Origin: Carposina sasakii
Lineage: Eukaryota; Arthropoda; Insecta; Lepidoptera; Carposinidae
Direction: 5' to 3'
DNA length: 64,000 nt
Assembly (NCBI GenBank): GCA_014607495.2
Contig: CP053153.1
Span: 3,100,001-3,164,000, forward strand
Each line of letters opens with the position of its first letter. Within the stretch, counting starts at the first letter, position 1. The translations under genes were made by a program, and so were the position numbers. Under the pieces are notes generated by a model. That model ran no database searches, had not been told where the DNA came from, and worked only from the letters and a program-made list of their open reading frames with translations. This document shows, one piece after another, positions 31,796-44,385 of the stretch.

Positions 31796-34234
31796 ATATA
31801 AAGTACCTACTGTATTTCTGTCACCTAATGCTATAAACATTCCCTTCGGTCTCAACTCCAACCGTCGATATAGCCTTTTTATTATTCACCCTAGTGCATT
31901 TCTAAGGGTACACGAAGCATGACTGTTATCTGGAGAAATTACGCCTCGGTGATATTGTAATTGTAACTTGCTAAGGTAACTTAGTAAACATGGAGGTAAA
32001 AAAACTGGACCATGAATGGCCTCGCCATCGTCCTATTGCCTGTATAAATATTCAACAGATGCCATAGATGGTTCTAGAAGTGTTGAATAAATCGGATTCA
32101 CTTCATTAGACTTTTGCGTAATTCACTTTTGCTTGTTAAATTGTACTGTGTAATTCTTGCAATATTTTTTTTATAATATTTACTCGGTCACAGGAATAAT
32201 GGCTAATAAGCCTTATTTCTTTCCTACCGATTTTGTAATAAAGGTGTTACATTTAAATTTCTTGAGATAGCGATCAATTACTTGATCAATTGCATGACAA
32301 AATTTTCTAAGCTATATTCTGTGGTGGTATTAGGCTGTCCATGGCAACGAGTAATAACAGTGGTTCGATTGAACAAAGGGCAGGTGCAGCACCAACGCTC
32401 ATTGCTCTAGGCTGTAACGGAAATATCGACCCACTGAACGTTAAAATGTTAAATTTGCACATAAACAATACCATTGAGTGTAATTATTGTATGGGAGAAT
32501 TTGTTTATGAACGGATGAATTAATTTTTGCTCACACCTACTATACTATGTAAATTTTTGTGTCGTTTTAAAGCTACTTTTACTTATCAATATGTTCGGTA
32601 ACTTGGTGTTATCTCCAACTAACCAGACTATAGGTATAGTCAAAACTGAAACGCGATATACACGCGATAAAAAATATTTTGAGTACCTACTATTTTAGAA
32701 AATATTTTACAAATTTTTTGCATCTTGCCCGGTTAGTGACAGATACATATTATGAAAAGGTTAAAGAAATTTAAACTGAAAGTCCAAATGTGCTTCCTTT
32801 GTATATTTAGTATGAGTACAGTCTAATATGACTTGGTCTTTAAAAAATGTGATGACTATTTGGATCAATTTGCATGCTTGTATTTGATTGGAGCACGTAT
32901 GATCCAATATCACCGTAACTAATATATTGTTACGTCGTAAAATTAAAGAACATTCGTAATGCTGAAGTATCCATAATCGATGCAAGTACTAGATTAGATA
33001 ATATCTTCGAGGTAAAAGTCGAAGAAATGCAATTTATTCAACTTCCTATAGTTGTATACAAATGTCTGATTCGAATGTTAGATGGGGTATGTATGTAATG
33101 TAATATTTACTTACTAAGATAAACATAATAAATAAGTTAACAACTTATATTACGTCCACGACCGAGTCGTGATGCTTGAAAAAAATAGATTAAGTGAATT
33201 TAGGGCCGAATTTTCCAACGTCAAATAACCTATGTGAAGCATAAAGTTGATCATGTCTATCTTGATCAAGGTTTAGAGATACAAGAAAGACATCAATTTT
33301 ATTCTTCGGATTCTTCAGGCTATCTGACCATTACAAAAAAATACGATTTGAAATCCCCTCCTCTCCATTATGCTCTAATCTCCAAAAAATAACAAAAATT
33401 TCTAAGAAGTCCTAATCATTGTAGCGTAGAATTTCGGATACGCATTTCTTCGAGTAGTTATATATGTCATGTCCCTCCCAAAGCAATTTATGCTGCAACT
33501 GCGAACACAAATCTTTTTGATTAATGACCTCCCTTGCATTCGTTACGCTAGGTATCCGTTGAAAGAGTAGAGTTGATTTCTGGTGATTCCTAGAGCAAAT
33601 GTTTTAAGTCTATTCATAGAAGATACTTGATCAGAGACGTAAACGACGCTTTTTGTTGTTTGTTGACGAGGATCCTCTTCTAGCAAACCGCACGCAATAG
33701 CCGGATTGGTGATCCAAAAGCGGGATGCGTAAATTTTGATGTAGCTAGACAAGCATGTTAACCTAAATCAGAAATAGCATTGGGCAAAAGATTAGCGATA
33801 CAGCTAACAGATAATTCTGCGATTAAAAGGAAAACTCATTTACCACCCACGTAAAAAGTTGGTAAAACGTGCTCCACTTCTCGATCTATTTGAGTTAAAC
33901 CATCAATTCGGGTGAGATTTATCCGAGGTCGAGGCGTGGAACACAATTCAGGAATGTGAACTATTTAATACAGCTCTCGTGCCGCTATACAATGGGTTAG
34001 TTTAACGAGCAATATATTTGCTGCAAACTTTAAACCTAATGTCACGATCGCGATAATTCAGGTTCTGTACTGGCACGCCGCCGCGGCGTAATCATTTCAA
34101 CCTAGATAGGTTTAAAGCGTGGATGTATTATATTACTCTATCTGCTATATACCTGTCCTGATGCGTGGCTTTACCTACTAAAATACATCAGCTGCATCTC
34201 TTTCGGTGCATATCGATAGAGTCGAGTAAGGAAC
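31796..34234. other. AT-rich stretch, no gene supported
   Basis: A 60-codon ATG frame at 32341-32523 (MATSNNSGSIEQRAGAAPTL) lies in a slightly GC-richer block and reads like repeat-derived sequence; not called as a gene. A 69-codon minus frame at 33752-33543 has no motif. Confidence 0.35.
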
Positions 34235-34400
34235 TCGGGCATTTTCTCAGGCAATAAGCTAGCAACTTATCACTCATCATTTAGGTACTACATCTGTTAC
34301 CATTGAGCTAAAAGTGGCTATGGAATCTCCTTTGTTATCCTGCAGTTTTGGCTACCCCATTTCGAGAACATAGCAGTGTGTGTACCTATATGTACCTGTT
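34235..34400. repeat. dispersed repeat, copy 2
   Basis: Carries GCATTTTCTCAGGCAATAAG then CTAGCAACTTATCACTCATC and, about 100 bases on, GGCTACCCCATTTCGAG. Same order as in 20735-21087, more diverged. Confidence 0.4.
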
Positions 34401-35014
34401 ATATATTTTGCTGCAGCTGATTTATCAAAGGCTTTAATTAGTGAGCATTTGTATGCGTAAAGAGTATGTTTTGTAGAACCGGACACTTAGGACATGGTAT
34501 CTATTTATTTTATCATCAACAGTTTGTGTATGAAGGTAAAATAATGTACATACGCTCGCAACCTAGGTACTTCTACAAGCTAGCCTATATGTATCTTCTT
34601 ACCTTCTATCAATAAGAGCAACCAGAATAATTTCCTTTAGTGTTGGTACAGAAAACTTCAGAACAAATGAATTTAATTTTTTTTTACCGACTTAAAAAAA
34701 CACAAACGACGAAAACTTTAACTAAAAAGCGATAAATAACGTAACTAATTTATCTACTTCATACATATTATCTAAAATTATTTAAATATTTACAACTTAA
34801 TACTTTAACAAAGTCATCTTACTCTTTGGACTCACTTATTCTTTGGAGTCGGTGCCAGCCTAGGTAACGTAGTCTGTTGTTTTGATGGACGCGTTGGCGT
34901 TTTTCTCGAGTTTTAGTTGTGTATAATGCATTGTGTACTTAAATAGATGCTAGTTTATATACTTAAGGGTTTCATCGTTACCATCTCAGGAGTAGTACCT
35001 ACCCGTATAAGAAT
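34401..35014. other. intergenic, old repeat fragments
   Basis: TTTACCGACTTAAAAAAACA at 34683 resembles the start of the duplicated repeat at 35486 in reverse, and 'ggagtcggtgccagcctagg' at 34847 is repeat-like. No gene. Confidence 0.35.
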
Positions 35015-35356
35015 CACGTTAGCCCTACATATAGAGTTTCCATCGACCAATTGCAGTATTATCCCCTAACTCCTAACCGTTAAGGAGTTCTATAGCTTCA
35101 TCATCAGCATAGCAGCATGAGATGTTGATTCAAGTAACACGTTAGCCCTACATCCTACTAAATAGTTTTCATCGATCAATTGCCGTACTGTCTCCTAAAT
35201 CCTAACCGTTAAGGAGTTCTGTAGCTTCATCATCAGCACAGCAGCATCAGATGTTGATTCAAGTAACACGTTAGCCCTACATACTACTGTGTCCCAACTC
35301 CTAACCGTCAAGGAGTTCTGTAGCTTCATCATCAGCACAGCAGCATCAGATGTTGA
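35015..35356. repeat. ~125 bp tandem repeat, three units
   Basis: Units start CACGTTAGCCCTACAT at 35015, 35137 and 35267. Each has TCCTAACCGTTAAGGAGTTC and TAGCTTCATCATCAGCA. The third unit lacks the internal 'catcgatcaattgc' block. Units 2 and 3 are closest. The frame on the minus strand repeats a TSDAAVLMMKLQNSLTVR peptide purely because of the repeat. Confidence 0.75.
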
Positions 35357-35485
35357 CACCCTGAAGCATATACCTGAGTAAGACATGATTACGTAACAAA
35401 AGCACCATACGAGCATACAATTTTCGGTGATTGCCCTAGATTTCTCCTGGATCCCATCATCGGATCCTGACCTGGTGAAAATGGG

Positions 35486-35827
35486 ACCACCTCAGAAGTG
35501 AACTCTATCCAACAAAAAATTTTTTTTTTAATCCGTCTATAATTGACGGAAATATCGGTGAACATACATAAAAAAATATTATATAAAAAAATACAGACGG
35601 ATTGAGAACCTCCTCCTTTTTCTTGAAGTCGGTTAAAAAGTATCATGGAACAAGTTCACCACCTCAGAAGTGAACTCTATCCAACAAAAAATTTTTTTTT
35701 AATTCGTCTATAATTGACGGAAATATCGGTGAACATACATAAAAAAATATTATATAAAAAAATACAGACGGATTGAGAACCTCCTCCTTTTTCTTGAAGT
35801 CGGTTAAAAAGTATCATGGAACAAGTT
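35486..35827. repeat. 171/172 bp tandem duplication
   Basis: Two head-to-tail copies (35486-35656 and 35658-35827) differ by one base (AATCCG/AATTCG) and one T in a homopolymer, so the duplication is recent. Each copy holds the inverted pair AATCCGTCT ... AGACGGATT and the TCCTTTTTCTTGAAGTCGG block of a repeat common in Lepidoptera. Confidence 0.85.
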
Positions 35828-37532
35828 AGAAAACTGATGTAACGGGCGCATTGTTGACAAATCCCTCAATGTAATTTCTTTGGAATACGAGTTCCGAACT
35901 CGGTCAAAGTTATTTGAAAGAAAGAGAAACTTCTAAAAAACGGGCTGTTATTTCTAGAGTCAGTTGTTTAATCAGGATGTATCCATATTATAACACGTAA
36001 ATTCGCATTGCTTTTGATGAAAGCTGGCATATTTTAGAAACCTGAAAGAACACCTTTTGAATGTATAATTTCCACCTTTATTTTTATTGAATTTTATGGC
36101 GTCAATAAGCCTAGTCATCAGGAATCAATTAATATTCCGCGGCAATTTGCTTTATGACTGTAAATTTGAATAATAAAGAGGAAGTTATATCTTACGCACA
36201 GGATGTTATATCATTGCAACATTTCTTGATACTTTTTGGAGCGTAAAACATATGATCAGTATCTTGTTTCAGTAAAATTGAAAACTATTTACTGACTAAA
36301 ATTTTTATTAACGACTTTGAGGACTTTTACCAATGGACAAGATGCTACTTTCCTGTCAATGAAAGAGAGAAATTGAAATTTTTAATTTTCTTTCCTTTTA
36401 AGTCTGGTGTAACAAAATTGTACGGATCCTTGCATCATCCGTTGTGTGTATTCATCATGCATGTACAATGTCCTATTTTATTGTGCAATAGTAATATGTA
36501 CAGCATACTGTGGTTAGCGTGATGAAATACGATAAATGATTTTGTCATAATTATAATGTTGAGGTTTCGGAATGTCGACTTTTGTAGGGACACTATGCAT
36601 TTGTATCTTTCTGTTCCCACGACATGCACGGAAGGAGATGTAGCTGATGTATTCTAGTGAAGCTCCGCATCAGCACAGATTCACGTATGTGTATTGTAAA
36701 CAAGCCTTACACATTCCCCTGTTTGATTTGTCGTCTGTTCCGAAGTGTTAGCTAATTATCTAATATTATAAGCAAGTTTTATATGAAGTTGGGCTTTGTG
36801 AGCTTATAAAAATTCTTTTCAAAAGCGGTGTGTCTAGTTTATTAATTCCATTATATTATCTAGGTTTGTAATAGCTCCAGTTTCTATAAGTTTCCATGTA
36901 AACGATTTATCTAAAGGTACAAATTAATGGGCGTGACGCGGTGGGAGTAGTCCGACTACATTAATGTAGCATGGTGTATGAACATAGCAGCAGTTCAAGC
37001 AGGTAACGTAACCCAACTCTTGCATTTGCTTTTCGAACGTTTTACTTATTTAGTAGTAATGAAGAATGGTTTTTGATATCGAATAAACTAAAATAAATAA
37101 GATTTGTATCCTTGTTAAGTTGATTGTCAATATGCTTCAGCTCCTCCATTGGAAAACAAATAAACTGCTACGAAATTCTATTAGGTCCTGATAGAGAACT
37201 ATTTCTGTCTTGTCATCTTTATGAGTTAATATACTGTGAACCTGTTACACTATGTTCGCTAATGCAGGTTTGACAGCCTAGGAAGGTGGTCCAGAGTCCA
37301 GTCCAGGCCCACGTAACTCTCGGCTCGCAGTTATATTATTCTAACCATCGGTAATAATTTATACCAGAACTGCAGGACGTGTTGCGGTGTTTAAATTACA
37401 TACTATACTAACGTATAAATTGATATTTACTTAAGGACCTACATTAGTTGATGGTGATACATAAGGAAAAAGCAACAGAAAGTTTTTTTAAATATCAATA
37501 GTTCAATACATAATCTATATAGGTACGAGTAC
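35828..37532. other. AT-rich stretch, no gene seen
   Basis: No exon or bounded element. At 36652 the phrase TTCTAGTGAAGCTCCGCATC matches AATCTAGTGAAGCTCCGTAT at 50662, a short dispersed repeat. Confidence 0.35.
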
Positions 37533-37816
37533 ATATAATAAAAATGAAACGGGTCGCTGTCTTTACATGGAAGATACGTGAGAAAAAATATTATAGGAGA
37601 CCTTTATCAACGCAGTAGTACCCTTTTTGTCTGTTTGTGCACGCTAATCTCAGAAACGGCTGAACCGATTTCGATGCAGTTTTCAGGAATATATTGTGAC
37701 GGGTCCTACTTAATATATAGGCTACTTTTTATCCCGGGAAAATGTTTTTATCCCGGATAATTTTACATTTTGTTTTTTCTGTAGTTCACGCGGACGGAGT
37801 CGCGGGCGTCCACTAG
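37533..37816 (-). mobile_element. RTE-type LINE 3' end
   Basis: Starts on the plus strand CATATAATAAAAATGAAACG and ends GAGTCGCGGGCGTCCACTAG. It lacks part of the 'acccaaaag' block present in the related copies. Confidence 0.6.
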
Positions 37817-39679
37817 TAAACATTATATTTCTTATTTGCTAGAGTTGTGCCAGACAGTTCTATGTAAATCCCTCTGTGATTGAAATTCTAAAGAATACAG
37901 ATATTTGTTATCCTGGTGGATACTTATTACGTAGGTATAATAATTTTAAAGATATCTACTAGATTCGCTTGAAGACAGAAACGGATACAAATATTTTATC
38001 TGTTTCACCTCCCTAGTATCTTTCAGATCAGCATTATCTCAAAACTGTTAAGGTATCGACCAATGTGAAGTATGTAAAATGATATATTTTCAGAAATGAC
38101 AATCATAGATCTAGAAAGATTTTTCTGAGTCTGAATTCAGATGATTTCTGAGTCTGAATTCAGTTAGTCTGTTTCACGATATTTCATCATCAATATCTGA
38201 TATGACCAAGCGTTTATATCAAGACAGAGTACCTAATGTCCCATCAGTTATATCTGGCCGGCATCCAATACAAGATGCTCTCACACGAATATGGAGTTGC
38301 GTTTTCGTCTGTTAAATGCTGATTATTGGTTACTAAGTGCATGTCTTTTAGGGTATTAGCCCTTTATTTTTTTATTAAATCCTAGTTAAATTGGAGAGAA
38401 TAAGGCTTTCGTGAAAAGTATAAAGGATTGTTAATAATTAAAAAAATATACCTTATTACCTTCGGTAACATCTGCTAAATATTGAATGAATAGCAATTTA
38501 GTACATTATGTTAACTGTAAAGGCTACATGATACCACTTTCTTGTAAATTCAAGAGCAATGATTGAATATACGCCATTACTGACTACTGAAAACTGGTAC
38601 AATGTGCCAAGAATGGCAGTCTAGATAATTTATTTCGCAGATTCGAAGTCCATATCTTTGGTAACAAATAATTAAATCAATCACGCGGACCAACCATTAC
38701 CATCGCACCTTGAAGAGGGTCCTACCAAGTACTGAATCAGCTTTGCTGGCGATTTACAAATATTGGAACTATTTCTTCATATAAAAAAATATTTCTTTTT
38801 GGATCGGAATACTTTGGGCTGATGTAATACACAAGCCCTTAGTGGCTGATGTAAGAATAGTAACAAGATTTGCGGCTAAACTAACTAATCCGTTTATGTT
38901 ATGCGCGGTCGTGTCAGACGGCGACTGGCCCATGTAATGTTTGTCTTTGTATGTAATTAGTAAATATTTATGTAAGTGTACCACTCCCGAAGTACTGTAG
39001 CTAATGGTTACGCGACCCGTTCCGAACATAATATTGTCTTATTGTAGATACTGTTGTGTAACCTGAATGAAACCTAACGATTCCGAACTAAGTATTACTA
39101 TCTACGCAGATTTTTGGACAGTAAGTTCAAAGTTTTGATTAATCTGTTCTAACACGTAAACTTTAATTTGTGTAGTGCTAAAAAAGGCGAAATATTCGTA
39201 GTGTCAAAGTCTGACTGTCCAGTAGCCTTCATAACCATTGTGCGTTCTTTCTTTCAATCATTTCGAGACTACTAGGAACCTGTATAAGAAATCCACGTTT
39301 TGGAATCATTTCAGTCAGATAAATCTAAATAGGCTGAAAGTTGATTTTTTTGCAAATATGCTTAGCGTGTACTAGGAAATTTTGCACGAAATGCATCAGA
39401 CTTAGAACTTCTGATGGATTGCCAAGAACTGCAGTCGGTGATTTAAGTAGCTTATGTTATTGCTAATTCATATGATCGTGATACATTCAGAAAGTAATTT
39501 GAATAGAATTTATATAATTTTATAATTTAATAATGTTCGCTTGTAAATTAATACCAACTCGTAACGAATTATAAGATGACACATATAGGTAGAATAAGTA
39601 GCAACGAATTGTAATAACATTATGATAAAGGTAAGGAATATCACGTGTACCTATAAATATATATGTATTTGAATCTATC
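37817..39679. other. intergenic, no gene supported
   Basis: A direct repeat TTTCTGAGTCTGAATTCAG lies at about 38123-38163. A minus-strand frame of 86 codons (39029-38769) has moderately protein-like composition (MFGTGRVTISYSTSGVVHLH) but no motif or splice support. Confidence 0.35.
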
Positions 39680-40515
39680 TATATCTATACATAGTATAAA
39701 ATGAAGTTGCGAAGGGCGCCCAAAATGTGTTTGTTACCTAGGATCTCAAAAACTACTATATCAATAGCTATGCGGTTTTCAATAATGGAAAGAAGACATT
39801 CCAGGGATTCTATAGGTGTATAATTTAGGTGTACCTACTTAAGAAATTATTAGAGTAATCGTAACAGTTATCAGACGGACGGAAGAAAAACGAGCTTTTT
39901 GGAGGCTTGCATTGCGTGCGCTGCTGAAATAACTCAAAATACAGAATAACAATGTATGGGGGAATTATTCTTCTCAAAAAGTTCTATAAAAAAGTCTGCG
40001 ATAGCATATGTCTATCCTTTAAGGTTTAGCCACAATAACGATTTTAGTGGTGTTCAAGTTTAATTTACGAAATATTTAATCTTCATTATAGTACGTCCAT
40101 AATCAACCTACCAACCAACCAACCAACCAACCAACCAACCAACCAACCAACCAACCAACCAACCAACCAACCAACCAACCAACCAACCAACCAACCAACC
40201 AACCAACCAACCAACCAACCAACCAACCAACCAACCAACCAACCAACCAACCAAACAACCAACCAACCTACCAACCAACCAACCAACCAACCAACTCTCT
40301 TACTTTGTCCAATTCTCTTACTCTCTTTAAAAAATAAAAAATATTTAAAGAAACAGTTTTCCGTAATTAATAAAGAACCTAGGTCTGTCCATCTGTCAGA
40401 TATAATAATTGGCAACTTATTATCACTTTGAATTGGAAGGAGTTTCTATTTTCATAACTACAGCTGTAAAAGTCGAATATTCGAGCGAAGCCGGAACCGC
40501 GGGCTGCTAGTAAGT
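39680..40515 (+). mobile_element. LINE 3' region with (CCAA)n inside
   Basis: Starts 'atacatagtataaaatgaag', passes 'gcattgcgtgcgctgctga' (matching 'cgttgcgtgcgctgcgtaaa' at 60223), and ends 'gagcgaagccggaaccgcgg' then GCTGCTAGTA, the ending of a LINE 3' UTR class. A long tetranucleotide array is embedded. Confidence 0.5.
40104..40295. repeat. (CCAA)n microsatellite
   Basis: About 48 tetranucleotide units with two interruptions (AAAC at about 40253 and CCTA at about 40267). The Gly-Trp-Leu-Val peptide on the minus strand is an artefact of the repeat. Confidence 0.95.
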
Positions 40516-40540
40516 AAATAAATAATAGTTTCCATCAAGG

Positions 40541-40712
40541 GTACGTCCACCACCGGGCCCTACACCTTTCTCTGACCATCGGATCTGCCGACCCGATCAC
40601 GAACACAAAACCACTACAGTCGCAACGAGAAGCCAGATCCAAGCACCTAGCATGCAATTATACAAAGCCACCAATCCGAAAAATATCAATTAATAATGTT
40701 AATCGACATATG
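40541..40712 (-). mobile_element. hammerhead-bearing repeat, copy 2 (truncated)
   Basis: Matches 27522-27693. Homology stops at 40712, seven bases upstream (minus strand) of the predicted cleavage point (40705/40704), so the CTGATGA core, stem II and GAAA are lost. GTC and the 3' half of stem I (GATTAA) remain. The ATG frame at 40653 again reads MLGAWIWLLVATVV, but a one-base insertion relative to copy 1 leads to an early stop. Confidence 0.6.
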
Positions 40713-41218
40713 CACCTATGGTTCTCTACCTTATGCAGCCGCTATAGATTTTGAGATGAACTTCAACAGTCAATAGTCATTCATTATGTTGGAATAGGTA
40801 CTTGTAACATTTAGTATCCACGTCCATCAGTCTTGCCTGAAACGTGCCTCTGGCCTCCAATACCAAGGTCGAAACAGTTCAAGTTGATCTATAGATGAAT
40901 ATTTAAAAACACTCAATAAAAATCCGGAGATACATAAAGTGGAAGTAGAAAAATATCAGGCCATGTGGCGTGGTGCGATCCATGTTGCCATGTGTCAATC
41001 TGTTTTCTCAACCAAAATAACGAACTGCGCAGCAGCGGATGGATGTAAAACGCCATAGTCTAAAAACGTGCTTTGTTTGTATATACTTACCTATATTTGT
41101 GTGAACTTAGGTATTTACTATATTATAATGATGACATAATTCACAGTGCCACATTGAGGAAAACTTTTTAAGATTTTTTTTATGTTATTAAGTAAAGGTT
41201 TTCTTGGATCTTAATATA
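40713..41218. other. intergenic DNA, no gene seen
   Basis: No feature recognised. Confidence 0.4.
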
Positions 41219-41453
41219 CAGGTGTTACAAAAAGGGTATGTTAAGCGAAAAGCTATGTAAATAGCCCACTATAGAGAACCGATTTCCAGAATTTCAGACT
41301 CGAAATCACATGTTTATTTTTCATAAAGAATTAGAAGAACTATCTGGAAAAATAAACATGTGATTTTAAGTCTGATTTTTTTTATAGGTTCTTTTTAGTG
41401 GGCTATTTACATAGCTTTTTGCTATGTTAAGCAAACCTTTTTGTTACACACTG
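41219..41453. mobile_element. 235 bp MITE with TA duplication
   Basis: CAGGTGTTACAAAAAGGG at left and TTTTTGTTACACACTG at right, each flanked by TA. The internal GTATGTTAAGCGAAAAGC and AGCCCACTATAGAGAACC blocks match the 260 bp copy. Confidence 0.82.
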
Positions 41454-43345
41454 TATATTTTTCGAAGAGATTACTCAATTGAAATTTAATTTGTTCAAAA
41501 TTTAAAAAAAAATCTCGTGTACTTCTTACTTGTGTATCATTGTGTATATTCGTGTTTCACGCCGCGTGTCGGTGAGATTTAGCTTCCACTTGCGCTCGTG
41601 CTTTCTTAGATTTATGGCCGCTATGTAAAAAATAGTAATATGCAGCAAGAGTTATAAATATCTCTGTATTTAAAAGGTGTAAGTTTCCCAGAATACGAGT
41701 ATAACGTACAGGCCAAACATACCGACGAAAGTAAACAAAGTGTGAAGTAACATTAAATAGTATTTATTTTACCAAGGAATAAGAGTGTCTTGCATTTTTG
41801 CTATAGATGATACTTGCCTGCTTTTTACGTGAACGTTATTCAAACGGATTGAAACACTTCTAACCTTTGGTATGTATCATGTAAAAATAACACACTTAGG
41901 TGACTGACTATTAGGAGATGGTAGGCTATTTACGCCTGATATAGTAAAACCAGAAATGTACTTCCTGTAGGGTCCATTTGATTAGTAATAATCACACAAT
42001 CTAATGTCATCAGATTACAAAAAAGATGGAACTTGCAATTGAACTTACTTTAAATTTTGTTAGTAAGAGTCTCCATGAGAAAGTTGTATTGAATCATCTG
42101 ATTTAAATAAATATTCATGAAAAACCAGTTATGCTTCTAATTACAGAAGCAATAGAACTTAGCGATGGAAAGATAGTCATGAAGACGTGTGCGTAAGGAA
42201 GACCGAGTGCTGTAGATTATATAGGCAGATGAGGAACAGATTCATTATCAGATAAAACTACGGTTAGCGCAGTATTTATGACTTCCCCATAAATTAGTTT
42301 TACCTAGTTCTTTTAGGGACACCCCTATCTGCTTAAGCACTTACAGATGTCCAGCGTTTATTGCGCGTTAAGTTTCTGTTAATTATACAAACAAGACAAT
42401 ATGATAAATAGGTAATCCATTTGGACTAAAATCGTCTGATCGTGCTAATTTATGTAATTTATCGAATAAAGATTACTTGTTATCTGGCTATCGTGTTTTT
42501 AAACGATGTTCAATATCTATGGAACGTTAATTTTTCAAGCTTGATGACTCTTTTGTTGCGTGGGCTTCAGTTTTTTGTTAATCATTTGTATGAATTTACT
42601 CTTAGTCATTGAAGGTTTAGTGTTAATGATTGTTCAGCTATATTTCGGTTTTACCGTCATAGAGATGTGACATTGAAGAGTTCTGAGTATGCGTCGGAGT
42701 TTCTTATATTATATAAATTCGGAGTCTATTCCAGACGGCTTTCTTGAGAGAATGACCTGGCGAAAGGTGCTGGAAGTGTGCCAATGCGCGGGAGTCGCTT
42801 GATGTAACGTGGTCACCTCTCGTGTTGTATTCCTTTGTTTTGTGTTTATAATTTAGATTAGAATGCTCTTCCGTTAAGAGCTAATTGCATTTATCGGTAC
42901 TTATCATTTCTGCTTCAATTATTTAGTGTTAAATTGTTTTTCTTTATTCTATTATCTTGTACATACTTTCCTACTTCATAAAAGTAAGTTATGATAAAAA
43001 ATATTTCGTATCAATTTATATTGACCCAATTTTCCGGCGCGGAAATTACTAAATTTATTTTTGTATTGGATCACGCGGCTCTCTTGACGACATTATTATA
43101 GTATTTTGTATTCTGGTCACATTTTCATTCGCTTCTTCCTGGTGCCGTGATCGTGGGTTTCTTTCAGTGAAGTCATTGACGTATGTCGTGATTACGGTAG
43201 CATTCACTACGCGCGCCGATACATTCATAATGCAGCTGTTTATTTTCATTAATGCTTCATTCTGTTACTATATTTTAGGTTCCTCCGATGTATGGTATTC
43301 TATGCTATATTACCTGTAAAAGTTATTGCTAATTTAGACGCGACA
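41454..43345. other. intergenic DNA, no gene supported
   Basis: Nothing recognised in 1.9 kb apart from weak frames. A minus-strand frame at 43249-43055 (64 codons) is polar and protein-like (NPRSRHQEEANENVTRIQN) but unsupported. Confidence 0.35.
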
Positions 43346-43690
43346 CTATAAAATTATTAATAAAGAAATGGAAAAAATTCTTCAACCGAGTGGGAATCTA
43401 ACCCACGACCACTGCAAACCGTGCCAGCCGCTCTAACCACTGAGCTACCAGGTCAATTACTCGGATGACGAATTTTACCATCTCTTTTCTAAATTACATA
43501 TTGGCAACGTTATTTTTCATCCCGATAGCTATACACTAGCCAAATCTCGGCAAACAAAGCTGAATCCCTTAGCACAATGTTTAAAGATGAAACGATCAAC
43601 CATATCCTAACGGATTATATTAATGGAGAAATGTTTTTATAAATTTATCTTAGTCAAGATATTATATATTATCTATAAAATTATCTATAT
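43346..43690 (-). mobile_element. tRNA-like repeat, full copy
   Basis: Minus-strand copy with tail, tRNA-like module (43455-43383) and body. The B box has a base change (GGTTAGATTCC), which should weaken Pol III recruitment. The AATTATTAATAAAGAAATGG tail at left and a degenerate 'taaaattatcta' at right bound it. Confidence 0.7.
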
Positions 43691-44154
43691 ACTGCACTAA
43701 TTCACAGAACTGAAATACTTTTATGAGGATCTTGTACTATCCCAATGAATAATCACGACTAGGTTTTGCTTGTCTCTTGTGTATACTTTAGTTCAAATTA
43801 TCGCTTATTTATCATTAAAAACAAATGTTTTTTAAGTTATGTTAATTGTGGCAACATTTGTTATTAATAGATGTAGATATTTGGTAGACATTGAATTTTG
43901 TTAAGTAGCTGTATATTAATTTTATCGCGAACGCCAAAAAATACTTTATTATAATTTAACCTGCACTGGTGGTCGAAAGTGGAACTAATGTTCTGTTCCA
44001 TATCGCAGTAGCTCTAAAATCGACAAAAGCGACGGGCTCGTTACTTTAGTAAATTTGTGGTATTGTACGAGCATGCACGTCAGACGAATCGGTTTTGTCA
44101 TTATGGTACATCTCATAAGCGCATGGCCTCCAATCCTACACATTTACGATACTA
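43691..44154. other. AT-rich, no gene seen
   Basis: No feature recognised. Confidence 0.4.
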
Positions 44155-44385
44155 TTAACCACGACCATCACGTAGGCAGCGCATTTCTGACACAATTTGA
44201 TAGACAACTAAATCGTTTCTTAGCCGATATGGTAATGACTTGGTTAGTTGTTTTAACGCTTCGCCTAAACTTTTAGGTACGTAGGTAACTACTTCGATAC
44301 GTTTTTTATATACCACTGTTTGTATTCGGTACGTCGCTTTTGGTAAATTTTCAAAATCCTTACTAAATGCCACCATGTCTACCAT
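44155..44385 (-). CDS. unidentified 76-codon ORF
   Basis: An ATG frame with protein-like composition: MVDMVAFSKDFENLPKATYR, then a basic VVYKKRIEVV block, GEALKQLTKSLPYRLRNDL and a Cys-containing end. It stops at TAA after a Gly-Arg-Gly end. It has no recognised domain. It could be a fragment of a transposon ORF or a short exon. No Kozak or splice evidence decides this. Confidence 0.2.
   Translation of the reverse strand: MVDMVAFSKDFENLPKATYRIQTVVYKKRIEVVTYVPKSLGEALKQLTKSLPYRLRNDLVVYQIVSEMRCLRDGRG

Noticed and set aside
35015..35356. CRISPR-like array
   Set aside because: Units repeat over their full length without unique spacers, and the DNA is eukaryotic.
40086..40415. Gly-Trp-Leu-Val repeat protein
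   Set aside because: Pure (CCAA)n microsatellite.
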